Assembly: GCF_014490745.1 (NCBI RefSeq)
Contig: NZ_LZEU01000001.1
Coordinates: 2,507,501-2,571,500 of the forward strand
From: Pseudomonas alcaligenes
GTDB lineage: Bacteria > Pseudomonadota > Gammaproteobacteria > Pseudomonadales > Pseudomonadaceae
Direction: 5' to 3'
DNA length: 64,000 nucleotides
Each line of letters starts with the position of its first letter. The stretch's first letter is position 1. The notes under the pieces are model-generated. The model was not told the DNA's origin and ran no database searches. It saw nothing but the letters and a program-made list of their open reading frames with translations. Below, one piece after another: positions 38,172 through 46,990 of the stretch. The position numbers and the translations under genes were made by a program.

Positions 38172-41100
38172 TCATGATTCCTCGCTATCCAGCAGCAGGT
38201 TTTCCAGCGCCGCGCGGTACTCGCCGGGGTTTTCCCAGAGGCCGCGCTGCTGGGCTTCCAGCAGGCGTTCGAGAATATCCTGCAGGGCGCCGGGATTGTG
38301 CTGCTGGATAAAGTCGCGAGTGTCGCGATCAAGCAGGTAGGCATCGGTGAGCAGCGCGTACTGATGGTCGTCGACCAGCTCGCTGGTGGCGTCGAAGGCA
38401 AACAGGTAGTCGATGGTCGCCGCCAGTTCGAAGGCGCCCTTGTAACCGTGGCGCTTCATGCCCTCGATCCACTTGGGGTTGGCCGCGCGGGCACGCACCA
38501 CGCGGGCCAGCTCCTGCTTGAGGGTGCGGATGCGCGGGGTGTCCGGCTGGCTGTTGTCACCGTGGTAGCTGGCTACCTTGGTGCCGCGCAGGGTTTCCAC
38601 CGCCGCCAGCATGCCACCCTGGAACTGGTAGTAATCGTTGGAATCGAGGATGTCGTGCTCGCGGTTGTCCTGGTTGTGCAGCACCGCCTGCAGCTGCTCC
38701 AGGCGCTCGGCGAACTGCGCGCGCGCAGGTGTGCCCCCGCTGCCCTTGCCGTAGGCGTAGCCGCCCCAGTTCAGGTAGACCTCGGCCAGATCGGCGCGGC
38801 TCTGCCACAGGCGCTCCTCGATGGCGTTCTGCACCCCGGCGCCATAGGCCCCGGGCTTGGCGCCGAAGATCCGCCAGCCGGCCTGGCGTCGGGCTTGCTG
38901 TTCATCCAGTCCGCCATCCTGCAGGGCCAGCGCTTCCTGCCAGACCCGCGCCGACAGCGGGTTCATGTCAGCCGGCTCGTCCAACTCGGCCACCGCCTGT
39001 ACGGCGTCGTCGAACAGGCGAATCAGGTTGGCGAAGGCATCGCGGAAAAAGCCGGACACCCGCAGGGTCACATCGACCCGGGGCCGACCGAGCTGCTCCA
39101 GCGGCAGCACCTCGAAACGCTCGACCCGCTGGCTGCCAGCCTGCCACACCGGGCGTACGCCCATCAGCGCCAGGGCCTGGGCGATATCGTCGCCACCGGT
39201 GCGCATGGTCGCCGTGCCCCACACCGACAGGCCGAGCTGGCGCAGGTGGTCGCCCTCGTCCTGCAGATGGCGTTCGAGCAGGCGCTCGCTGGCCTGCACG
39301 CCGAGGCGCCAGGCGGTCGGCGTGGGCAGGTTGCGCACATCCACCGAGAAGAAATTGCGCCCAGTCGGCAGCACGTCGAGACGCCCGCGACTCGGCGCGC
39401 CACTCGGGCCGGCAGGCACGAAGCGACCGTCGAGGGCGGCCAGCAGGCCATGCATTTCCGCCGGGCCGCAGGCATCCAGCAATGGCGCGATCTGCCCACG
39501 CAGGCTGTGCAGCACGGCGTCGCTTGCCGGGCCAACGGATTCGCAATCCGTCCCGTCGATCAAACGCAGGCCGAGCAGCTCCAGGCGCTCGCGGGTATCG
39601 CCGCAGTTGCGCCAGGGCTCATCGTTCAGACGCGCCAGCAACGCGGGACGCGAGCCGCTCCAGGGCGCCGCCATATCGCAGTCGAGCGGATCGAAGCCCA
39701 GCTCCAGATCGCGGCTCAGGGCGCGCAGCAGGCTGGCATTGCCGCCCTGACCGTCGCCTCGCGGAATGCGCAGCAGCGCCAGCAAGGTGTCACGGCGCAG
39801 CTGCCCGACCGGTGACTCGCCGAACACATGCAGGCCATCGCGGATCTGCGATTCCTTGAGGTCGCACAGGTAGGCATCGAGCTGCGGCAGCCAACTGGCC
39901 GGGTCGTCGTTCAGTTGCAGGCCCAGTTCGCGATCCAGGCTGGCCTCGCGCACCTTGAGCAGGATCTCGCCACGCAGCTCGGCGGCGCGGCGCAGGTCGA
40001 GCTGGCTGGCGTCGTAATACTCGTCAGCCAGGCGCTCCAGGTCGCGCAGTGGGCCGTAGCTTTCGGCGCGGGTCAGCGGCGGCATCAGGTGGTCGATGAT
40101 CACCGCCTGGGTACGGCGCTTGGCCTGTGCGCCCTCGCCCGGGTCGTTGACGATGAACGGGTAGATATTCGGCAGCGGGCCGAGGATCGCCGTCGGCCAG
40201 CAGCCCTCGGACAGACCGACGCTCTTGCCCGGCAGCCACTCCAGGTTGCCGTGCTTGCCGACATGGATCACTGCGTTGGCGGCGAACACCTGGCGCAGCC
40301 AGAAGTAGAACGCCAGGTAGCCATGCGGTGGTACCAGATCGGGGTCGTGATAGACCGCTGCGGCGTCCACCTGATAACCGCGCGCCGGCTGGATGCCAAC
40401 GAAGCACAGGCCGAAGCGCAGGCCGGCGATCATCAGGCGGCCGCTGCGGAACATCGGATCGTTCTGCGGCGCGCCCCAGCGCTCCAGCACGGCCTGCTGG
40501 TTGGCCTCAGGCAGCGCCGCGAAGCAGCGTTGGTAATCGTCCAGCGCCAGGCTCTGCGCGCAGGGGCGCAGGTCGAGGTTATCCAGATCGTTGGTCACCC
40601 CGCCGAGCAACTGGTGGATCAGTGCGGTGCCGCTGTCCGGCAGGCCCTCGACTGGATAGCCCTGCTGTTCGAGGGCACGCAGGATATTCAGCGCCGCCGC
40701 CGGGGTATCCAGGCCGACGCCGTTGCCGATGCGGCCGTCGCGGGTCGGGTAGTTGGCCAGCACCAGGGCGATGCGCTTGTCCGCTGCCGGCGTGCGCTGC
40801 AGCTCGCACCAGCGCCGCGCCAGCTCGCTGACGAAATCCATGCCCGGCAAGTGCGCGCGGTAGCAGACCACATCGCTCTGGCTGCGCTCGCTGCGCCAGG
40901 CCAGGCCCTTGAAACTGATCGGCCGGGTGATCAGGCGGCCGTCTAGTTCCGGCAGGGCGATATGCATGGCCAGGTCGCGTGGGCCGAGGCCTTGCGCGCT
41001 GGCCTGCCACTGCTCCTCGCTGTCCAGCGCGCAAAGTGCCTGCAATACCGGAATATCGCGGCGGAACGGCCGCTCCTGCGGCGCCTCCGGGTTGGACTGG

Positions 41101-41906
41101 GCGAAGCCGGTGGTGTTGAGGATGACGCTGACTCCCGCCTCGTCCAACCAGACCTCGACCTGCTCCAGGCAGGCCGCCTCCTTGAGGCTGGCCACGGCGA
41201 TCGGCAACGGGTTGAGGCCCTGGGCCTGCAGGCGCTGGCAGAAGGTATCGACGAAGGCGGTGTTCGCTGCCTGCACATGGGTACGGTAGAACAGCAGCGC
41301 CGCCACTGGTTGCCCGGCCTGCCACTCAGAGCGCCAGTCAGCCAGGCTCGCGTGGCCGCGCCGCGGGTGATAGACCAGCGTGCGCGGCAGGGCCTTGGGT
41401 TCGCTCCAGGCGTAGTCGCGGCCCAGCCACTGGCTGGCAATGCAGTGCAGCAGCTGGCGCGCATTGTTCGCGCCACCTTGGCGCAGGTATTGCCACAGGC
41501 GCTGGCTATCCTCGGCCGGCACATTGCCCAGGCCCGTCAGCTCGGGATCGGGACTGTCGTCGCCGGGCACCAGGATCAATTTGGCACCCTGCCCGGCCAG
41601 TTCGACCAGGCGCTCGATTCCGTAACGCCAGTAGCTGACGCCGCCATGCACCGAGATCAGGATGACCTTGGCGTGGCGCAACACCTGTTCGACGTAAAAA
41701 TCCACCGAGGCGTGGTTGGGTAGCTGCGCCGGGCTGGCCAGGCGCAGGCTGGGGAAGTCTTCGGGCAGGCTGCGCGCCACCTCGGCCAGCAGCGACAGGT
41801 GCGAATCGCCGGTACACAGGATCACCAGATCGGCCGGGGTCTGGCCGAGGTCTGCGATGCTGTCGGCCGGCAGTGCGACGCCGGGCTGGGTGCGCAGCAG
41901 GTGCAT
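38172..41906 (-). CDS. cobN: cobaltochelatase large subunit CobN
   Basis: 1244 residues, full length for CobN/BchH family. Recognisable blocks: SVHGGVSYWRYGIERL, LALVLANYPTRDGRIGNGVGLDTPAA written as IALVLANYPTRDGRIGNG, FAANAVIHVGKHGNLEWLPG, and KWIEGMKRHGYKGAFELA near the C-terminus. Binds hydrogenobyrinate a,c-diamide and catalyses cobalt insertion with the ChlD products. Upstream is cobW; downstream, after a REP pair, is chlD. Confidence 0.96.
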   Translation of the reverse strand: MHLLRTQPGVALPADSIADLGQTPADLVILCTGDSHLSLLAEVARSLPEDFPSLRLASPAQLPNHASVDFYVEQVLRHAKVILISVHGGVSYWRYGIERLVELAGQGAKLILVPGDDSPDPELTGLGNVPAEDSQRLWQYLRQGGANNARQLLHCIASQWLGRDYAWSEPKALPRTLVYHPRRGHASLADWRSEWQAGQPVAALLFYRTHVQAANTAFVDTFCQRLQAQGLNPLPIAVASLKEAACLEQVEVWLDEAGVSVILNTTGFAQSNPEAPQERPFRRDIPVLQALCALDSEEQWQASAQGLGPRDLAMHIALPELDGRLITRPISFKGLAWRSERSQSDVVCYRAHLPGMDFVSELARRWCELQRTPAADKRIALVLANYPTRDGRIGNGVGLDTPAAALNILRALEQQGYPVEGLPDSGTALIHQLLGGVTNDLDNLDLRPCAQSLALDDYQRCFAALPEANQQAVLERWGAPQNDPMFRSGRLMIAGLRFGLCFVGIQPARGYQVDAAAVYHDPDLVPPHGYLAFYFWLRQVFAANAVIHVGKHGNLEWLPGKSVGLSEGCWPTAILGPLPNIYPFIVNDPGEGAQAKRRTQAVIIDHLMPPLTRAESYGPLRDLERLADEYYDASQLDLRRAAELRGEILLKVREASLDRELGLQLNDDPASWLPQLDAYLCDLKESQIRDGLHVFGESPVGQLRRDTLLALLRIPRGDGQGGNASLLRALSRDLELGFDPLDCDMAAPWSGSRPALLARLNDEPWRNCGDTRERLELLGLRLIDGTDCESVGPASDAVLHSLRGQIAPLLDACGPAEMHGLLAALDGRFVPAGPSGAPSRGRLDVLPTGRNFFSVDVRNLPTPTAWRLGVQASERLLERHLQDEGDHLRQLGLSVWGTATMRTGGDDIAQALALMGVRPVWQAGSQRVERFEVLPLEQLGRPRVDVTLRVSGFFRDAFANLIRLFDDAVQAVAELDEPADMNPLSARVWQEALALQDGGLDEQQARRQAGWRIFGAKPGAYGAGVQNAIEERLWQSRADLAEVYLNWGGYAYGKGSGGTPARAQFAERLEQLQAVLHNQDNREHDILDSNDYYQFQGGMLAAVETLRGTKVASYHGDNSQPDTPRIRTLKQELARVVRARAANPKWIEGMKRHGYKGAFELAATIDYLFAFDATSELVDDHQYALLTDAYLLDRDTRDFIQQHNPGALQDILERLLEAQQRGLWENPGEYRAALENLLLDSEES

Positions 41907-41934
41907 GGGTCAGTGCTCCCCACCGCTAGACGCA

Positions 41935-42045
41935 CCCTCACCCCCGGCCCCTCTCCCGCAGGTAGAGGGGAGAAAAGCAGCGCGGCACATCAGGCTGCGC
42001 ACCGTTTCTGCTCCCTCTCCCACTGGGAGAGGGCTGGGGTGAGGG
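41935..42045. repeat. paired inverted CCCTCTCCC repeat (REP/BIME-like), copy 3
   Basis: CCCTCACCCCCGGCCCCTCT to 41970, and the inverted unit CCCTCTCCCACTGGGAGAGG with GGGTGAGGG ending at 42045. Lies between cobW and cobN. Confidence 0.8.
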
Positions 42046-42055
42046 AGTCGGCTGA

Positions 42056-43105
42056 TCACGCCAGTGCTGCCCGCAGCTGTTCCTCGATGGCGGCCTGATC
42101 CAGCTCCTGGCCGATCACCACCAGGCGGCTGATGCGTGCCTCGTCAGCTTTCCAGGCGCGGTCGAAATGTTTGTCGAAACGCTGACCGACACCCTGCACC
42201 AGCAGGCGCATGGGCTTGCCCGGGATCGCCGCGAAACCCTTGATGCGCAGGATGCCGTGCTTGGCCACGGCCTCTTTCAGCGCTTGCAGCAGACGAGCCT
42301 CTTCCGCTTCGGGCAGGTCGACGGAGAAGGACTCGAACTCGTCGTGATCGTGGTCTTCATCCTCATCGTCGTGATGGGTACGGCGGCTGTCGATATGCAG
42401 CTCGGTCTCGCTGTTCAGGCCGAGCAGCACGTCCAGCGGCAGCTCGCCGCCCTGGGCCTCGATCACCTTGACCGCTTCCGGCAGCTCTTCCGCCACTTCG
42501 GCGCGCACTGCCGCCAGGGCTGCTGCATCCAGCAGATCGGTCTTGTTGAGAATCACCAGGTCGGCGCTGGCCAGCTGGTCGGCGAACAGCTCGTGCAGCG
42601 GCGATTCGTGATCCAGATTCGGGTCCTGCTTGCGCAGCGCATCGACCTGGTCGGGGAAGGCAGCGAAGGTGCCGGCGGCCACGGCCGGGCTGTCGACCAC
42701 GGTGATCACCGAGTCGACGGTGCAGGCGTTGCGGATTTCCGGCCAGTTGAAGGCCTGTACCAGCGGTTTGGGCAACGCCAGGCCGGAGGTTTCGATGAGG
42801 ATATGGTCGAAGTCGCCACGCCGGGCGACCAGCTCGCGCATCACCGGGAAGAACTCTTCCTGCACGGTGCAGCACACGCAGCCGTTGGCCAGCTCGTAGA
42901 CGCGGCCGGCAGCCTCTTCCTCGCTGCAGCCGATGGCGCATTGCTGGAGGATGGCACCGTCGATGCCCAGTTCGCCGAACTCGTTGACGATCACCGCGAT
43001 ACGGCGACCTTCGGCATTGCCGAGCATATGGCGCAGCAGCGTGGTTTTACCGGCGCCGAGGAAGCCGGTGACGATGGTGACGGGGAGTTTGGCCAGCGTT
43101 TTCAT
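42056..43105 (-). CDS. cobW: CobW family GTPase/metallochaperone
   Basis: 349 residues from MKTLAKLPVTIVTGFLGAGK. Walker A GFLGAGKTTL, metal-binding GCVCCTVQ (CxCC), guanine motif LNKTDLLD. A His/Asp-rich stretch near residues 245-265 (HHDDEDEDHDHDEFE) may bind cobalt. The C-terminal domain has RIKGFAAIPGKPMRL. CobW is thought to load cobalt for the chelatase in a GTP-dependent manner. First gene of the riboswitch-controlled cobW-cobN-chlD-cobF unit. Confidence 0.95.
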   Translation of the reverse strand: MKTLAKLPVTIVTGFLGAGKTTLLRHMLGNAEGRRIAVIVNEFGELGIDGAILQQCAIGCSEEEAAGRVYELANGCVCCTVQEEFFPVMRELVARRGDFDHILIETSGLALPKPLVQAFNWPEIRNACTVDSVITVVDSPAVAAGTFAAFPDQVDALRKQDPNLDHESPLHELFADQLASADLVILNKTDLLDAAALAAVRAEVAEELPEAVKVIEAQGGELPLDVLLGLNSETELHIDSRRTHHDDEDEDHDHDEFESFSVDLPEAEEARLLQALKEAVAKHGILRIKGFAAIPGKPMRLLVQGVGQRFDKHFDRAWKADEARISRLVVIGQELDQAAIEEQLRAALA

Positions 43106-43227
43106 GGAGAGCCCTGTGCGGATCGAGGCGAATCGAAACGGCGGGCAGGTGCGACGCGTGAGCGAACCTTGCGGGCTCGCGTCAGCCGTGCGCCACCGGA
43201 TCACCCCGCCCGGTTGTCGTGAATGCA

Positions 43228-43412
43228 GTTCGGAGGCAGGTCTCCTGGCTCACGACTCGGCACACTCCTCTACGGAGAGCCCTCTCTTCGCCTTCCCGCA
43301 CATGGCAGTGGCTCAGGAAGAGATCAAGTCGCTTACAGTTGCGGGGGCAGCCGCGGTATCGCACCGCGTTCCCTCTTAGCTCTGGCGCCGACTCGGCGCA
43401 GAGAACCTCGAA
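43228..43412 (-). promoter_or_regulatory. cobalamin riboswitch upstream of cobW
   Basis: On the minus strand: AGGGAACGCGGTGCGATACC, core GGCTGCCCCCGCAACTGTAA, and B12 box AGCCAGGAGACCTGCC, about 120-300 nt upstream of the cobW start. It faces the cbtB riboswitch across about 110 bp. Confidence 0.95.
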
Positions 43413-43524
43413 GCGGCAAGGCTACGCAGTGCCCGCCCGGGGGTCAATTCGCAGCAGGCAAATGCACGCCCATGGAACCGCCAAAGTTGACGCCCGGTTG
43501 CCCTTCGTGATGTTCTAGAAAGGC

Positions 43525-43735
43525 TGTTTCAGGTGTCTTGCGCCGTCGTGCGCAAGGTGAAACGGGAAGTCGGTGCGCCTCGCCCAGAGCAGGCTAGTCC
43601 GACGCTGCCCCCGCAACGGTAAGCGACTGATGGAATCGGCAAGCCACTGTGCCTTGGCATGGGAAGGCGAATTCCATGGAACTGCAGGTGAATTCCAGCA
43701 GCCAGCGCAAGCCCGGAGACCGGCCTGAAGCCTTA
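43525..43735 (+). promoter_or_regulatory. cobalamin riboswitch upstream of cbtB
   Basis: Plus-strand blocks in order: TTCAGGTGTCTTGCGCC, GAAACGGGAAGTCGGTGCG, core CTGCCCCCGCAACGGTAAGC, and B12 box AAGCCCGGAGACCGGCCTG. It ends about 115 nt before cbtB. Confidence 0.95.
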
Positions 43736-43849
43736 CAGTTTGGCAAACCCGCGGTGGGCGGGCGCAAGCCGGAAGTCGTGCGCACTCGCCGCGGCTCCTC
43801 GTGCGTTCCCTTCTGCTACGTCTTCATTTCCAGTTCAGAGGGAACGGTC

Positions 43850-44035
43850 ATGTCCAGTAGCACCCTTACTCATTCCGCCGAAGTCGGCACCACCCTGGCT
43901 CAGCGCCTGGTTCTGGCCATCGGTGCCGGCCTGCTGGGCGCCCTGCTGGTGTACTTCGCCGGTTTTTCGCATATCGAAGCGGTACACAACGCCGCCCACG
44001 ACACCCGCCACAGCGCTGCATTCCCCTGCCACTGA
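43850..44035 (+). CDS. cbtB: cobalt transporter subunit CbtB
   Basis: 61 residues. One transmembrane helix (LVLAIGAGLLGALLVYFAGF) followed by a metal-binding HIEAVHNAAHDTRHSAAFPCH tail with five histidines and a cysteine. CbtB proteins are 60-70 residues and always sit by cbtA under B12 control, as here. Start ATG 43850 preceded by AGAGGGA. Confidence 0.93.
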   Translation: MSSSTLTHSAEVGTTLAQRLVLAIGAGLLGALLVYFAGFSHIEAVHNAAHDTRHSAAFPCH

Positions 44036-44046
44036 GAGAGTCCGCC

Positions 44047-44760
44047 ATGATCAAGCGCATCGCGCAGACAGCGGGCTTCGCCGGCCTGCTGGCAGCCCTG
44101 CTGCTGACCCTGCTGCAAAGCTTCTGGGTCGCCCCGCTGATTCTCCAGGGCGAGACCTACGAGAACGGCGAAGCGGCCACCGAGCAGGTCGCCGAACACA
44201 GCCACGCGGCCGGCACCGCCGCCCATAGCCACGAACACGATGCCGAGGCTTGGGCCCCGGCAGACGGTTGGCAGCGCGTGCTGTCCACCACCGGCAGCAA
44301 CCTGGTGGTGGCCGTCGGCTTCGCCCTGATGCTGGCCGGCCTGTACACCCTGCGCGCCCCGGGCCGCAGCCGCGACGGCCTGTTCTGGGGCCTGGCCGGT
44401 TTCGCCACCTTCAGCCTGGCACCTTCGCTTGGCCTGCCGCCGGAACTGCCGGGCACCGCTGCCGCCGACCTGGCCCTGCGCCAGTACTGGTGGCTCGGCA
44501 CCGCCAGCGCCACTGCCGTGGGCCTGGCCCTGGCCGTGTTCGCTCGCCACTGGGCACTGAAAGCCGCCGGCCTGGTTCTGCTGGCAGTGCCGCACCTGAT
44601 TGGCGCGCCGCAACCCGAGGTGCATTCGAGCCTGGCCCCGGAAGCCCTGGAGCGGCAGTTCATCTGGGCCTCGCTGATCACCAATGCGTTGTTCTGGTCG
44701 GCCCTCGGCATGCTCTCCGCCTGGCTCTATCGGCGCAGTTCCCGCGCGCTGACCGAGTGA
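44047..44760 (+). CDS. cbtA: cobalt transporter subunit CbtA
   Basis: 237 residues, five predicted transmembrane helices. N-terminal helix AGFAGLLAALLLTLLQSFWVAPL, then a histidine-rich periplasmic loop (HSHAAGTAAHSHEHD). LAPSLGLPPELPG, WWLGTASATAVGLAL and VPHLIGAPQP are the family's conserved loops. Presumed Co(II) uptake permease acting with CbtB, 11 bp upstream. Confidence 0.93.
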   Translation: MIKRIAQTAGFAGLLAALLLTLLQSFWVAPLILQGETYENGEAATEQVAEHSHAAGTAAHSHEHDAEAWAPADGWQRVLSTTGSNLVVAVGFALMLAGLYTLRAPGRSRDGLFWGLAGFATFSLAPSLGLPPELPGTAAADLALRQYWWLGTASATAVGLALAVFARHWALKAAGLVLLAVPHLIGAPQPEVHSSLAPEALERQFIWASLITNALFWSALGMLSAWLYRRSSRALTE

Positions 44761-44784
44761 CAGCCGGCCCCGCCGGTAGCCTGC

Positions 44785-44819
44785 AAACCCGCTGACGGTG
44801 CGACCCGCAGCGGGTTTTT
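44785..44819 (+). terminator. Rho-independent terminator after cbtA
   Basis: AAACCCGCTG pairs with CAGCGGGTTT, followed by TTTTTC. It would separate cbtBA from cobE-cobM, which then need their own promoter or read-through. Confidence 0.8.
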
Positions 44820-44844
44820 CATATCAGCCTGGATAGCCTCAGCC

Positions 44845-45258
44845 ATGCCCCCTGCCCCCGCCCATATCGCCGGCCTCGGTTGCCGCCGCGGCTGCTCCGC
44901 CAGCGAGCTGCGCCAGCTACTGGACAGCAGCCTGGCCGCCCACGGGCTGCACCTGGCGGATCTGGCCGGTCTGGCCAGCATCGAGCTCAAGCGCGACGAG
45001 CCGGGCCTGCTGGAACTGGCGCAGAGCCTGCAACTGCCCCTGGCCTGGTTCAGCGCCGAGCAGCTGGCACCTTGGCAGCAGCAGTTGAGCGAAGCCTGCA
45101 CGCACACCCTGCAGGTCACCGGCAGTGCCGGTGTCGCCGAGGCCTGCGCCCTGGCGCAAGCCGCCAGCGGCGGGCTGCGGGCGGTACTGGTCGTCAGCAA
45201 ACAGCGCAGTGCCAACGCAACCCTGGCCCTGGCGCGCATCATCGAGGAACAGCCATGA
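44845..45258 (+). CDS. cobE: CobE, CbiG C-terminal-domain protein
   Basis: 137 residues. IAGLGCRRGCSASELRQLL is the CobE/CbiG-C signature; later blocks are LASIELKRDEPGLLELAQ and SGSAGVAEACAL written here as GSAGVAEACALAQA. Role in the aerobic pathway is not settled; it may assist the CobJ step or acetaldehyde release. Overlaps cobM by 4 nt. Confidence 0.9.
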   Translation: MPPAPAHIAGLGCRRGCSASELRQLLDSSLAAHGLHLADLAGLASIELKRDEPGLLELAQSLQLPLAWFSAEQLAPWQQQLSEACTHTLQVTGSAGVAEACALAQAASGGLRAVLVVSKQRSANATLALARIIEEQP

Positions 45259-46031
45259 CCGTCTACTTCATCGGCGCCGGCCCTGGCGATCCGGAACTGA
45301 TCACCGTCAAGGGCCAGCGCCTGCTGCGCAGCTGCCCGGTGATCCTGTATGCCGGCTCACTGGTGCCCCAGGCTGTGCTCGACGGGCATAGCGCGCACAG
45401 CGTGGTAAACACCGCCGAGCTGCACCTGGACGAAATCATCGCGCTGATCCACGCCGCCCACGCCAAGGGTCAGGACGTGGCCCGCGTACATTCCGGCGAC
45501 CCGTCGCTGTATGGCGCCATCGGCGAGCAGATCCGCCACCTGCGCCGCCTGAGCATCCCCTTCGAGATCGTCCCCGGGGTCACCGCCGTCGCCGCCTGCG
45601 CGGCGCTATTGGAAAGCGAGCTGACCCTGCCGCAGGTGTCGCAGACGGTGATCCTCACCCGCTTCGCCAGCAAATCGCCGATGCCGCCTGGCGAAGAGCT
45701 GCATGAACTCGCCCGCCACGGCGCGACCATGGCCATCCACCTGGGTGTCCACCATCTGCAGAAGATTGTCGAGGAGCTGCTGCCACACTACGGGGTCGAC
45801 TGCCCGATCGCGGTGATCCATCGTGCCAGCTGGCCGGATCAGGATTGGGTCAGCGGCACCCTCAGCGATATCGCAGAGAAAGTGCGCGCCAAGGGTTTCC
45901 GTCGCACCGCGCTGATCATCGTCGGTCGCGTGCTGGGCGCCGAGGACTTCGCCGACTCGGCCCTGTACAACCAGGCCACTCCGCACCTGTTCAGGCCGGC
46001 AGACGCCGCAGGCAGTACAGACTCAGACTGA
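45255..46031 (+). CDS. cobM: precorrin-4 C11-methyltransferase
   Basis: 258 residues from [35 protein letters not shown] and EIVPGVTAVAACAA are the methylase signature blocks; VILTRFASKSPMPPGEEL is specific to CobM/CbiF. Makes precorrin-5. Couples to cobE through a 4-nt overlap. Its last 41 bp overlap the convergent gene at 45991. Confidence 0.95.
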   Translation: MTVYFIGAGPGDPELITVKGQRLLRSCPVILYAGSLVPQAVLDGHSAHSVVNTAELHLDEIIALIHAAHAKGQDVARVHSGDPSLYGAIGEQIRHLRRLSIPFEIVPGVTAVAACAALLESELTLPQVSQTVILTRFASKSPMPPGEELHELARHGATMAIHLGVHHLQKIVEELLPHYGVDCPIAVIHRASWPDQDWVSGTLSDIAEKVRAKGFRRTALIIVGRVLGAEDFADSALYNQATPHLFRPADAAGSTDSD

Positions 46032-46308
46032 TCTTGCCGCGATTGTCGGCAATGGCGATTTCCGCACCCTGCTGGCGCAGGCGCTGGTTGATTTCGCTGG
46101 CGAACAGTTCCTGGCAGAACTGCGCATAAGACACCGCCGCAGCGCCCGGCAGCCGCTCCGTCAGCCAGGCATGCAGGGCCGGCAGGCTGAAGCGCCACTC
46201 GTCCTCGGCGCAGGCAAAGCCCTGCTCCTGCAGCGCCTGGATGAAGGCCACATCGCCAGCCAATACCCGCGTGCAATCATCCAGAAAAGCCTCTACCCGT
46301 TGCGACAT
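45991..46308 (-). CDS. small conserved hypothetical protein
   Basis: 105 residues from MSQRVEAFLDDCTRVLAGD; nine codons upstream an alternative ATG exists. Sequence includes QEQGFACAEDEWRFSLPALHAWL and YAQFCQELFASEINQRLRQQGAEI. All-alpha appearance, cytoplasmic. No known domain; a hypothetical gene next to cobM is usual in Pseudomonas as far as I recall. Overlaps the end of cobM by 41 bp on the other strand. Confidence 0.7.
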   Translation of the reverse strand: MSQRVEAFLDDCTRVLAGDVAFIQALQEQGFACAEDEWRFSLPALHAWLTERLPGAAAVSYAQFCQELFASEINQRLRQQGAEIAIADNRGKISLSLYCLRRLPA

Positions 46309-46396
46309 CGTTCGACCATCTGCCCAGCCCGCCATCCGGGCCCTCGCACTCTACCGCAGCAGCGCCCGCGGTTATCCCTCGGTATGCGCCGGATAA

Positions 46397-46425
46397 AGAA
46401 AAAGCCCGCACAGGGCGGGCTTTTT
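46397..46425. terminator. bidirectional Rho-independent terminator
   Basis: AAAAAGCCCGC and GCGGGCTTTTT form a strong stem around a short loop. It lies about 90 bp upstream of the minus-strand gene at 45991-46308. It can end transcription of cobE-cobM from the left. Confidence 0.8.
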
Positions 46426-46612
46426 CTGACGGGAGCTGATCCTTCAGCCTGACCCGATCCTCTGCCTTGAGTTGTGAAAATTTCGTGATAATCCGCCGCC
46501 CCCCTGTACATCTTGTCGCCCCATGAAGGGCAGGCAGCAACGGACAAGGATCAACTACCAGCCACAGCTGCCCAAACCTGCACAGGCCGGACGGCACCCA
46601 GGAGGCCCTGCC

Positions 46613-46657
46613 ATGAGTAATTTCAATATCGAAGGTTGGCGTAAACCCAGCTGGTAG
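46613..46657 (+). CDS. possible 14-residue peptide
   Basis: ATG-led frame MSNFNIEGWRKPSW followed by TAG, with a near-perfect AGGAGG ribosome site 8 nt upstream. Too short for ordinary gene finding. It sits in a 450-bp stretch without other genes, between two terminators. No relationship to known leader peptides recognised; it may be chance. Confidence 0.3.
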   Translation: MSNFNIEGWRKPSW

Positions 46658-46696
46658 AACCCCGCGCCAAGGCGCCCAACAGCCAATCTGCAGGCA

Positions 46697-46724
46697 TAAA
46701 AAAACCGGCTACTTGTGCCGGTTT
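46697..46724 (-). terminator. terminator of the original tRNA-Leu gene
   Basis: On the minus strand AAACCGGC-(8 nt)-GCCGGTTT is followed by T7 in total. It is positioned 36 bp beyond the CCA end of the tRNA-Leu fragment, as expected for the native tRNA terminator, so DNA left of 46760 is original chromosome. Confidence 0.75.
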
Positions 46725-46759
46725 CAGTAGGCTCCACAGCGAAACTGGAGCCATGCGTT

Positions 46760-46814
46760 TGGTGCCCGAAGCCGGACTCGAACCGGCATGCCCTTGCGGA
46801 CGAGAGATTTTAAG
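46760..46814 (-). other. attachment site: 3' part of tRNA-Leu(TAA)
   Basis: On the minus strand the sequence starts in the anticodon loop (CTTAAAATC, anticodon TAA), then variable arm, T arm GCCGGTTCGAGTCCGGC and acceptor end GGGCACCA. The 5' half of the tRNA is absent; unrelated element DNA follows at 46815. It is the attachment core created by integration into the tRNA 3' end. The complete tRNA-Leu should lie at the far end of the element, beyond the window. Confidence 0.85.
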
Positions 46815-46955
46815 CAACAGCATGGCTCCTGCACCGGGCATTCTCTCGACTTGGATACAGCTTGCTGCAGCAGGTTTTCCGTAGAGCCCACGTTTTGGAT
46901 CATATGCCGGTGCGCGACGCAAACCGCCCCGGTTCTCTTTCGCCTGGCTCCTAGC

Positions 46956-46977
46956 CGGCCCCTGGAATCGGGGCCTT
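46956..46977 (+). terminator. hairpin in the integrase leader
   Basis: GGCCCC-TGGAATC-GGGGCC followed by TTT, 14 bp before the integrase start codon. May block read-through from the chromosome or fold in the int mRNA leader. Confidence 0.35.
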
Positions 46978-46990
46978 TCGGGAGCACCTC

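Noticed and set aside
44785..44819. cbtB-cbtA-cobE-cobM as a single uninterrupted operon
   Set aside because: A strong hairpin with T5 lies between cbtA and cobE, so full co-transcription cannot be assumed, though read-through is possible.
46760..46814. A functional tRNA-Leu gene
   Set aside because: Only the part from the anticodon loop to CCA is present; the acceptor 5' strand, D arm and half of the anticodon arm are missing, so it cannot fold as a tRNA.
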